From assembly GCA_018398765.1 (NCBI GenBank), contig JAHBMJ010003175.1:61677-92444 (forward strand): 30,768 bases of DNA, read 5' to 3'. Both the position numbers and the translations under genes were made by a program. The DNA comes from Chromera velia. Taxonomy: Eukaryota > Sar > Chromeraceae. Position 1 is the first letter of the stretch. The number at the start of each line of letters is the position of its first letter. Under the pieces are notes generated by a model. The model ran no database searches and was not told the DNA's origin. It saw nothing but the letters and a program-made list of their open reading frames with translations. Positions 19,224 to 30,768 of this stretch are shown piece after piece.

Positions 19224-22028
19224 AAGACTATGGAGCACGCAGTATAACACACCCCCCTCTGACGAGGGGGAATCGGGAAGCATGAGAAAAGACCTGTCTT
19301 TAATCACTCCGCTCCCCAATTTTCCTTTTCCTCTTTTTCTGTCGCTCAATCACAAAAGAATTACTCATGTATCGTTTACCCCTTCTCTCCTCATTCCTTT
19401 TTCTCATGCTCTCACGCGCCATCCTCTCCAGACGTCATTTATTATCCTTTAACAAGTGAGAGCATACCGGGCTCACGCGTATGCAGGGCATACAAGGAAA
19501 TGGATACCAGCTAACCGGGCTGGAAGAATGGGATAAAACGAAACCATACCGGGAAAAGTGAAAGGAACAGCACAGAAGAACACAGGCCCCCAGCCTATGC
19601 CTACTTATGCTAACGAACGCATAGGACACACACCCCATCTGCCTCCAGATGGAGCCCCGCCGCACATGCAGAAAACCGAAGACATCTAGCATACAGGAGC
19701 CCGCGCTACCTGCCATGCTTCCTGCTCCGGACGGACCCTGCTCTGAACGTTCGAAAGAAATAGAAAAAAAGAAAGGCTAACAAAACACAAGCATTCCTCA
19801 TGCAAGCCAAAATGCAGTTCTTTGAAAACCAAGAGCCTTTGACAGCCTCAGCATGCCCTGCCCCCTGGTAAGGAGACCCATTCTTCCCGAGCAGGTCTGT
19901 CAAAAGCAAAGTCCTTACCACCTTCTCCCCAAATTCTTCCTTTCCGTCTTTCACGCACTCGGACCTACGGTATGTGTGGATGGCCACCGACCACCACAAA
20001 AGGAAGGGAAAATGTTCTGCATGCCGTGCCCACCCTACTCTAGTTCGGGTCAGCAATGGGTGAGGCCCCCTAACGCAAACTGGCAGCTTAAGGAAAAACA
20101 TGACTGCGAAAGGTCTCTGCCTCCATAGACAGGTCGGGAAGGCCTTTCCCTCCCAGCTCCTTTCCGTCTGTGAAAACGAATTGAATAAGGGAAAACCCGA
20201 AGACGCCCACACCCGGCTAGCGTTCACCAACCATACATGCCCCTATGATGCGACGAGCTTCCCCGGGCCGTGCGGAAATCCAAACAAAGAAGAAAGAGGG
20301 AGAAAAAACAAACATATCAAAACCGAACTACACTTCAAGGAAGGTGCCCCCGATGCACCCCCTACCCCTTCACGCATGCCTTACGAAAACAATTAAAAAT
20401 CACAGGAGAGCCACCATGCACTCCCCTGACCTTCTGGGGAAAGGATTTCATAAATACAAACCTACAAAACCGAACACACCCGGACTTACACTCACCCCTA
20501 ACCTGACCTTCCAAAGCGGAGGACAGGCTTCAGGCAGGATGAGAGGCCGGCAGAGGAAAGAAACGCCCACAACACACCTGAGCTCTCATTCTCACCCAAG
20601 ATGCCCCCTGTACTTAGATCAGGTCTCTCTTGCACGGCAGTTATACATCCGACTGGGACAGTTCATCATGAATGCAGGACGCCCTTGCGATCCTGCTAAA
20701 ATGCTGTGCATAGAGAGACAAGACAAAGAGATGAAAAGTTTCAGTGTGCACACAGCGGTCTTTCCCCCTGCCTACGCTGCCACCTGCCAGGCGTGATGCT
20801 CCCCCTGAGCACCCTCCCTCCTTTCTATCTACATTCTCCCATGGATTCACTCGGGGGTGATGCAAAGCCCTGCAGGGAGTGAGACGAAAGTATAGATCAA
20901 AGCGTCAGTCAGACAGCACGCCAACTCCATCACCGCAACGGATCGCAGACAGGCAGCCAGGTCATGAATGGATGCAAACAAAAAATCCTTCACGCTCCCT
21001 ATGCCAGCTGACAGCATTCTTTCAGGCCGCCTAACTGGTCTGGCCAGGCCCATTCTGCTCAAAACGGAGGAAGGAAAGCGTACAGGGATCGGATTGTTTG
21101 AGTGCTTCGGGCACTCACCTTTGCCGCGTAAACAGCCCGTCTGTTTCCTGCGCATGGATTTTTTATGCAAACGGGCACCAAACATGGAGTGCAGGACAAC
21201 GGATGCGAACAGACAGGGTAATGCCTCCTCATGAACGCCGGATCCACCCGCCCATACACCCCACGTAATTGACCGTAATCTACGATCGTTTGTTCCATCC
21301 AAGCTGCCCCAAACAAAATTTAATGCTCGGTTTACATGAATTTTGGGCCCGCCTATTACTTGGCCTCATGCATTGCCCGGGCATTGGATGCTTTGCCCAT
21401 GACGCAGAGGCACATACGTCAACTATGCCAGAGTGCGGAAAACAAACAAACAAAACACGAACACAAACAGGACGAGGCAGAACAGGACAACTATCGAACA
21501 TGCATGGCTACGGAGATGTATGGAAGGGTGCAGCAGAAGAGGACCCGCTCCTCTGGCTTTCTTGCTTTCCTGCCTAACTCTTCTTGCTCTGCTGCCTGGC
21601 TGAGCCTACGCCCACCCAGCAGGAGACCCCTTGTCTCCTGCCCCTCTTTCTTATCACCGCCCCATCTAGTCGCCTATCTGGGAGACCAGATTAACGAGAG
21701 AGAGAAACGGATAAAAGGGATGAACAGTACCTCTGGCGTATCTAGCTCCTTCTATGCCCGAACCCAAACCCCAGTCGTCCCCACCCTGAGCGAAAAACCA
21801 AACCCTATACACGCCTACCTGCAAAGGGACGACAGAGAAAAAAGAGCAGACGACAGAAACAGGACACAAAAGAGAGAAAGAAAAGGCCCTGCACCCCTCC
21901 CCTCCAGAAGTTCTACGCCGCCAGATTCACGCCATCTCCCTACCGGGGAGGGCGCACTTGGTCATCACGTTCGCCACGTTCCTAGATCGTGCAATCCACT
22001 GGAGATCTGCCCCAAGGACACGCATCTC
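19224..22028 (-). other. 2.8 kb 3' non-coding region of the retrotransposon
   Basis: No frame with recognisable domains on either strand. The longest plus-strand frame (21336-22307, 323 codons) runs antisense into RNase H; its upstream half is Pro/Arg/Thr-rich without motifs. Minus-strand frames of 150-174 codons (20847-21302, 19706-20230) also lack known blocks. It could be a degraded extra gene, an untranslated region, or captured host DNA. Confidence 0.5.
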
Positions 22029-22466
22029 CTAAATGTACCACTTCAAAACGCCCTGCATAGTCGCATCGGTCTGGACCTTGCCAGACCGGAACTGGTCGTG
22101 GAGGGGGCCGGAGTCCGTGTAGACGATCACACGGACCTTCTTAAGGCCCCATATTGCCTTAATGAGGGCAACGATGCCAAAGAGCTTCTTGAGAAGAAAC
22201 TCAAAGGCGAGCACCTCCCCGGCGGTGGAAGACCCGACCTTCTTGCCCGCCCTCTTGGTGGCCCACGCGATCCAGTTCTCCAGAAGGGACCGCAGGTCCC
22301 CTCGTAGCTCGATCGAGTGCAGGGTCCTGACAACATAACCTAACCGTACAGCATAAGTCGTGAACTTGAACGCTGCATCAAAGTACGCATGCACGACGGG
22401 CATGAGCCCTACGCTCGTGAAAACCCACTTGTCAGGGTGCCCCTTCAGCATCTCGATGATGCGCAC
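22029..22466 (-). pseudogene. copia-type RNase H domain, in frame with RT but cut off by stops
   Basis: Same frame as RT (offset 2,016 bases). The start at 22466 is a GTG inside the domain, not a real start. Catalytic residues are visible: YFDAAF (D30), SSTAGEVLA (E84), VYTDSGPLHDQ (D118) and VQTDA (D134), matching the D-E-D-D set of copia RNase H. It would remove template RNA during DNA synthesis. Between RT and this block (22692-22500) the frame reads through TGA, TGA, TAA and TAG while keeping the copia-like connection (AGVGTLQW, then KPSRRVFK and LKGHPDKW). It therefore looks like a continuous pol disabled by point mutations. Confidence 0.75.
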
Positions 22467-22691
22467 AACCGTCTTGAAGACGCGCCTGGAGGGCTTCGAA
22501 ATCGACTACGCTACCGTATGGCCTTACACCGTATGGAGCGGATTCATCCTTACCCCCCACTGCAGAGTCCCGACTCCAGCACGGATCGGCTTCTCATACT
22601 GGTTGTCGACCTCTTCCTCAGTGGAAGACTCAGCACTCTTGCTGTCCAAACCCTTTCAGGGTTTGCTCGGACGCTTCTCCTTCAAAATCTC

Positions 22692-24474
22692 TCATAGAGG
22701 AGCGGTGTCTGTGTTCTCAAGGTACGAGACCTGGGAGAGATGAATCTCCCCCGTGGAGACTCTGGAGATATCCACTCCAGAAAACTTCCTCTCTGATCCT
22801 TCCCCAATCACACACATGGACCCAAAGCCCAGCCTCTGGTTGAAGGTCTCCTGAAGGGCCTTGTGCTCCTTCGGAGGGGCTCCAGTCAGCAAATCGTCTA
22901 TCCAATTCATGACGATGGCTTGGGCTCTCCCTCCCTCAGGGGGAGCCTTAACTGCGATAGCCGTATCTACGCGCTTGAACCCTAACTCCTTGCATACCCC
23001 CTCTAACTTATGGTCGAAAAGCTGGGCCGTACAGGGCAGTCCGTAGAGGCCCATCTCCACCAAGTACGTGCCCCCGGGCTCGTACTCGGCCGCCATCCTC
23101 CTCAGCTCCTCGTACTTGTCGTCAGGGATGTCCTTGAAGGGGTTCTCCTCAGGGACTCGAGGCAGCACAGAGGGCAGTGTCGCACCAACCCGCTCGGCGT
23201 TGTGATCCTTGGAGGTCAAGAAGGCAGCGGTCACATCCGCCGCCCCCATCTCCATTCCTGTGGACACAATGAAAAGGTAGACGGTGTTGATCCCCGCGAT
23301 AGATGGCGTTCCAACGTAGGTGTCAACAAGTCGGCCGTCCAGGAAGCCCTTTGCGAAAAACCTTGCCTTAGGCTTCCAGGCCCCATCGTCCATCTCTTTC
23401 CAAGTGTATCGCCAGCCCATGCTGACGACCGCCCGAACCTCGTTCCTCTTGACCCTCCTGCCGAGCGTCCGATTTCCTATAATGTTCACCAGCCACTCCT
23501 TCAGGGCAGCGAGCTTGTGAGACCCTGAGTTGATCTCCTCCTTTGTGGCGGGGAGCTGGGTAGAGCCCTTCTTGAAACGGCTCATCTCCTCCTCATAGAC
23601 GGCAGCTCCCGTGAACAGGAATCCTGACCGAGAGCTCCTGGATGAAAGGCAAGACAGGTAAAGAAGACCGCACCACCTACTCCTGGTGGGGCTCTTGGGC
23701 GTCCCAGCCCGTTTGGGACTGCCCTCTTCCCTCTCCCACGCCATCGCCCTAGCGAACGACGGAATGCCTCTCTCCTCCCGGAAATCATCATTCCAGTTCC
23801 TCCCCGTTACCTCGGGCACTCTCCTTGCTCGCTCCTCCCTCAAAACCTCCATCGCATAGAGGGTGTTGAACCGCTCCCACTGCGGGCCTTGCAAAACCTC
23901 ATTCACTTTGTTCATCTCCTCAACCTCCTCTTTGGGCGGGTTCTGCCTCACGGTGGGTCCTTCTCCTGCCCTGGGAAGTTTCCGACCCTCCAGGACACCC
24001 CACTCATCATCCGAGGAGCTGCTATCGCTCCCAAAGCCCAGGCCGCTTGCCTCAAACGTTGATAAGCTGGCTTCCGAGACATACCCATCCCTGTCCGTAG
24101 ACGCAACCATAGACGGAGGCTCCTCATCCGTCTCCACATTCTTCGTAATAGGGCCCAGTGGCTCAACGCCCCCAACCTCATTCCCTTCATCAGATGCCCC
24201 CTCGGCAGCAGGAGGACCCCCATGATCTTCCGCTCGCTCCTCTCCGCCTGCGTTCAAAGGAATACCAGGTTGAGACTCAGCAGCCTCGGGGATAATACGT
24301 GACTTCCCCTCGATAGGAGGCACAGCAGGGACAACAGAAGAGGAAGGCACAGCAGAGGAAGATGTCGAAGCGGAGTGATCTGCAGAGACCGCATCTGCAG
24401 AGCCCTTTGCACCCCCTACCCTTTCTTCCTCCGGCAGTTTCCACACTTCAACTTCGCAGAGCTGGACGGGGTCA

Positions 24475-24482
<8 letters not shown>
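22692..24482 (-). CDS. copia-type reverse transcriptase (pol), 596 codons
   Basis: ATG at 24482, stop TGA at 22692. Residues 1-300 are acidic and Ser/Glu/Pro-rich, a linker. The RT core spans about 340-596: [11 protein letters not shown] (the KARLVAKG block), AADVTAAFL with catalytic Asp416 (the DVKTAFL block), [16 protein letters not shown] (the LYGLKQSPR block), NWIDDLLTG with Asp529-Asp530 (the YVDD block, here WIDD), and IHLSQVSYL. The enzyme copies element RNA to DNA in virus-like particles. This is the best-preserved part of the element; the frame is unbroken and continues through four stops into RNase H with no frameshift. Its start overlaps the preceding frame's stop by eight bases. 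Confidence 0.88.
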
Positions 24483-27676
<3,194 letters not shown>

Positions 27677-27746
27677 GGTAAGTTACCTGCAGTAGGGAAT
27701 TGGGAATACAACAAGGGGAATGTTGTCGGAATGACAACGGGAAACT

Positions 27747-27764
27747 CCCTCAGTGATGGCGCCA
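27747..27764 (-). other. primer-binding-like site next to the 5' LTR
   Basis: One base inside the 5' LTR the minus strand reads TGGCGCCATCACTGAGGG. TGG at this position is the complement of a tRNA CCA end, and TGGCGCC is a known retroelement primer-site opening. The matching tRNA could not be identified by eye. Confidence 0.55.
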
Positions 27765-27765
27765 G

Positions 27766-28518
27766 TAAAAAGTAGAGTCTCACCTCTCTTAAGATTCCTC
27801 CAGTGGAATCCCATGGGCCCTCCCGTATCGATCCTCTAGCCTATCCAGAGGACTCCTCAAACTGCTATACTCCCAAATTCCTGGCCCTCTCCTATTAGAG
27901 GACCACAGCGAATACATTTCCGTAACGTACTCGTCTAGACCGATACAGATAATCAGAAATAAATACCTGATCAGTCTCTTCATCAGACAGAAAATCTATG
28001 AACCCCCAAAGTCCACAGTACGCTCCTGCTGGTGGCCTCGTGCATTACTCAGAGTATAAGAGAACCATAGAGAGTCATAAGGCATAGTACAGGTCCTACA
28101 CATGAAGTTCTGTCAATCCCTAGGTCGCATCTCTCATTCAGACGGACGGTAACCACCATGCACGTCTGTCTGACTGTCTGGAAATCCATTCGGGACCGGA
28201 ATTAATTCTGAAGCCTCCGATAGCATAACCGCACCATCGGCCTATTAAAATCCCATATGAAGCCTCGGAGCATACACTACCACCGTGACGGTGAGTGCCT
28301 CGGGTGTATTTCTTACGCCAAAGTGCATGCAGGCCATACCATGGAACTCACAACATGCACACCTCTGTCACAGGCGCCCTGCCACCCCATGTGGACGGGT
28401 CGCTACGTGTGCGTCGCTCCTTTCTCTGGCTTGGGGCGAAGGGACGAATAGAAATGCCGGGACCGGAATTCATCCTCCGCGAATCAGACCAGGAACGGGA
28501 CCATCGTTTTCTTTCACA
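27766..28518 (-). repeat. 5' LTR
   Basis: 753 bp, collinear with the 3' LTR. Its inner terminal dinucleotide has changed from CA to TA (read on the minus strand), one of many transitions. Differences between the LTRs are about 37 transitions and 6 transversions. Confidence 0.92.
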
Positions 28519-28600
28519 AAAAGAAAGAAAGAAAAGAAAGAACGAATGAACGAACGAACTGGTGAAAGAGAGAAAAAGAGACCGACAGACGATTGAGCTG
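28519..28600 (+). repeat. AAAG/GAAC microsatellite at the retrotransposon's right flank
   Basis: AAAG units change to GAAC/GAAT units and then GA-rich DNA. It continues the AAAG tract present left of the element at 18400-18446, as expected for insertion into a microsatellite. Confidence 0.8.
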
Positions 28601-29325
28601 AACACCACTCATAAATACAAAAGCCTGTGGCCACAAAATACTAGACTCATACAGTGTACATCCAATCCAGCTGATGAGCTGGGAAATTAATGTGGGGGCC
28701 ATGTAATTGGCCCCAAACCCTCCCCTCTTTTGGGGGGTATGGTTTTTCTCTACCCAGTCCACGTACTGCATGCAGTGTATGAAGACTCTAAGCAACCACA
28801 ACAGAAAGAAGACAGAGTGATTCGCAGTGAGTAAGAGAGAAAAAACATGCTAGAAGACACAGCACATGAAAGAGAAAGACACTAGTTCAAAATGCATGTG
28901 ACAGAAAGTGCATGACACAGCACAGGAAGACGACTTGTGTGGATCAGTACATAAGAGAACTGCCTGATAGAGGGGACCACATCCAAACTTTCAAACGAAT
29001 CTTATTAGAGACTAAGTACTGCACAGGTGCTGCTTCAGATACATAGGTATGTCTGATTTATTATTTATTTATGAATATGTTGACGAATTGCTACTGATGG
29101 AGTTGTCCATCCTGGGGCCGTATTTTGGGATAAGTGTTTCCATCTTTTACCACTTTGAATCACAGCTCGAGTTTTAGAGGAGCTCCTTCGAGACCGCGGC
29201 GGTAGTGGATTTTGCAGTAGGAGTCTTTGTATTCCTTCAGAAAGAAGGGGGCAAAATGCTTTAGATGCAGTCTACGTACTGCACGCAGTGCATGAAGAGT
29301 AACCAGAGTAGAAAGAAGATACTGG
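28601..29325. other. gene-free stretch with short inverted repeat
   Basis: No coding sequence supported. An inverted repeat at 28695-28714 (GGGGCCA, six-base loop, TGGCCCC) is followed by a CCCTCCC/GGGGGG pairing. It also holds the two copies of a diverged direct repeat described separately. Confidence 0.4.
28755..28819 (+). repeat. diverged direct repeat, copy 1
   Basis: Shares CAGTC, ACGTACTGCA, GCAGTG, ATGAAGA, AACCA and AGAAAGAAGA in the same order with 29268-29330. A small deletion separates the copies. Confidence 0.6.
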
Positions 29326-29330
29326 TAGTG
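29268..29330 (+). repeat. diverged direct repeat, copy 2
   Basis: Partner of 28755-28819. Its end coincides with the left edge of the GGTTCA element at 29326, so that element may have inserted into this copy. Confidence 0.6.
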
Positions 29331-29637
29331 CTAGAAAAAGGTTCAAGGTTCAAGGTTTAAGGTTCACTTCGAAGTAATGAACCTCAATCAGGTTCAAAAA
29401 CAAATTCACTTTTAATTAATAAAAATAAATAGAAACCTCATTTTTTCATGTTATTTTATGCCTTTAAATTAGGCTTTAATGCATTTTTAGAACGTTTTAT
29501 TATAGAATCTATGCCTTAGTAGTGTTTTTAAATAGTTTAAATTAATATTTATGCTCACATTAGGTGCTAGTCTCAATTTATTCACTGTTTATAGTCGAAA
29601 ATTAGTAATCAAAAAAGCCTGAAAAAATTGGAAAATG
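29326..29637 (+). repeat. direct repeat of the GGTTCA family, copy 1
   Basis: Matches 30474-30768 almost base for base; the main differences are a 7 bp and a 10 bp extra segment in this copy. Confidence 0.9.
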
Positions 29638-30112
29638 CCATAATTAAAAATATATGATCGTATCAATCATGACAATTACACTGTCGTGCAGACTGCTGTC
29701 AAACAAACTCTATACTTCCTCATTCTTTCAGTGGAGACTGTCCGTTTTGATGCTAGGCCTTGCAAGTGGAAAACTTGGTAAGTCACGTGTACTTTTTCAC
29801 TTCTGCAACCGTCAGCATGAGTTTTCATACTGACATATGATGTTGACATATGTTAACATGTGTCTGTCCGACACAATAGATTGAACGGTTACCGGCTGGG
29901 GACAGTTGCTGTACACGCGGCTCCGGCTCCTTATTTCATCTATATCGGCCACGGGCGGCGCGGGCCTGGCCGGCCTTATGCTAGTGGCCGCGCGTCTGGC
30001 CTCCAAAACAGGTTCAAAACAGGTTTAACAGGTTCAACAGGTTTAAAACAGGTTCAACAGGTTCACTTTTTCAGATTTGAACCTTTTTTTAATGAACCTT
30101 TTCTCAGCCCTA
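29326..30112. mobile_element. candidate GGTTCA-rich inverted-repeat element
   Basis: The left end reads TAGTGCTAGAAAAAGGTTCA. The right end, reverse-complemented from 30112, reads TAGGGCTGAGAAAAGGTTCA, a close but imperfect inverted match. Both subterminal parts are full of GGTTCA/TGAACC and AACAGGTT motifs. Size and style fit a hAT-like MITE, but no exact 8 bp target duplication was found, so it may be truncated or rearranged. A GC-rich block at 29880-30002 in the middle differs from the AT-rich rest. No coding frame. Confidence 0.4.
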
Positions 30113-30473
30113 TTTTTTTCATGACAATAGTTATTAGAACATTTCTGATGTGTGTTTCAAAAATTTAAAAAAATATATATAAAATTATAACTTATCAGTT
30201 CCGTAAAAAAAATATGCCTGTGTAGCAGTGTATATACACTAGTCACTGAGACTCACTCTAGTACTAATAGAGATTAAGAACGTAAAATTGATAGATTTGA
30301 AATTGCATATGACTTTTTGTTGATGATTATATTTGATTTGATTTAATTTAATTTGATTTGATTTGATTTGAGCTTCAACCTCAAATATTTGATATTTGAG
30401 GTAAAATTTGAGGTTAACCTCTTAGGGTTCCTCACTGAGTCACTGATTTACTGTCACTCTGATCATTTTTCTC
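30113..30473. other. AT-rich spacer with TTGAT pentanucleotide repeat
   Basis: No genes. A TTGAT/TTAAT tandem tract occupies about 30331-30371, followed by a short inverted pair around CAAATATTTGATATTTGAGG. Confidence 0.6.
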
Positions 30474-30768
30474 TAGTGCTAGGAAAAGGTTCAAGGTTCA
30501 AGGTTCACTTCGAAGTAATGAACCTGAATCAGGTTCAAAAACAGGTTCACTTTTAATTAATAGAAACCTCATTTTTTCGTGTTATTTTATGTCTTTAAAT
30601 TAGGCTTTAATGCATTTTTAGAACGTTTTATTATAGAATCTATGCCTTAGTAGTGTTTTTAAATAGTTTAAATCAATATTTATGCTCACATTAGGTGCTA
30701 GTCTCAAGTTATTCACTGTTTATAGTCGAAAATTAGTAATCAAAAAAGCCTGAAAAAATTGGAAAATG
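30474..30768 (+). repeat. direct repeat of the GGTTCA family, copy 2 (cut by window end)
   Basis: Starts with TAGTGCTAGGAAAAGGTTCA and runs to the last base. Probably the left part of a second element of the same family, continuing outside the window. Confidence 0.9.

Noticed and set aside
21336-22307. Plus-strand frame of 323 codons
   Set aside because: Its right half is antisense to the RNase H domain and its left half has no motif; long open shadows are common opposite GC-rich coding DNA.

Overview
This is nuclear DNA of a eukaryote. Evidence: short exons joined by GT–AG introns, a mitochondrial-type ribosomal protein gene, an LTR retrotransposon, a hAT-like DNA element and dense GACA/TGAC microsatellites. 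The intron-rich genes, near-balanced GC, heavy tetranucleotide repeat load and the style of copia-like polyprotein suggest an alveolate, most likely a chromerid such as Chromera velia. That host assignment is an inference; no marker gene proves it.

Positions 1-9937: a minus-strand gene of about 26 exons, rebuilt by hand from reading frames, splice sites and intron phases. It encodes a protein of about 1,260 residues. The N-terminus is basic and Ser-rich, followed by a very large Gln/Gly/Ala-rich exon with a run of short helical repeats. The C-terminal half holds two tandem C2-like beta-rich modules whose exon phases match each other. A possible last exon of a converging plus-strand gene lies at 56-238.

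Positions 9938-12562: a head-to-head plus-strand gene, unrecognised, with at least five exon-like pieces and two in-frame stops. One intron is filled by a 680 bp TGAC/TGGC array. It is treated here as a decaying gene.

Positions 12563-16716: AT-rich, gene-poor DNA. It holds an 849 bp hAT-like non-autonomous element with an exact 8 bp target duplication, and a compound GACA/pyrimidine satellite containing a perfect GC-rich hairpin.

Positions 16717-18446: uL14m, a single-exon mitochondrial ribosomal protein L14 gene, with a strong G-rich tract upstream. Next come the last two exons of an unidentified minus-strand gene, then microsatellite DNA.

Positions 18447-28518: a complete but old copia-type LTR retrotransposon on the minus strand, with 753 bp LTRs. 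It carries a gag-like frame, a charged linker frame, and reverse transcriptase plus RNase H, followed by 2.8 kb of non-coding 3' DNA. It has about 19 in-frame stops yet no indel between the LTRs and no frameshift inside the long gag or pol stretches. No integrase core was seen.

Positions 28519-30768: gene-free AT-rich repeats, including two direct copies of a GGTTCA-rich repeat, one of them cut by the window end.
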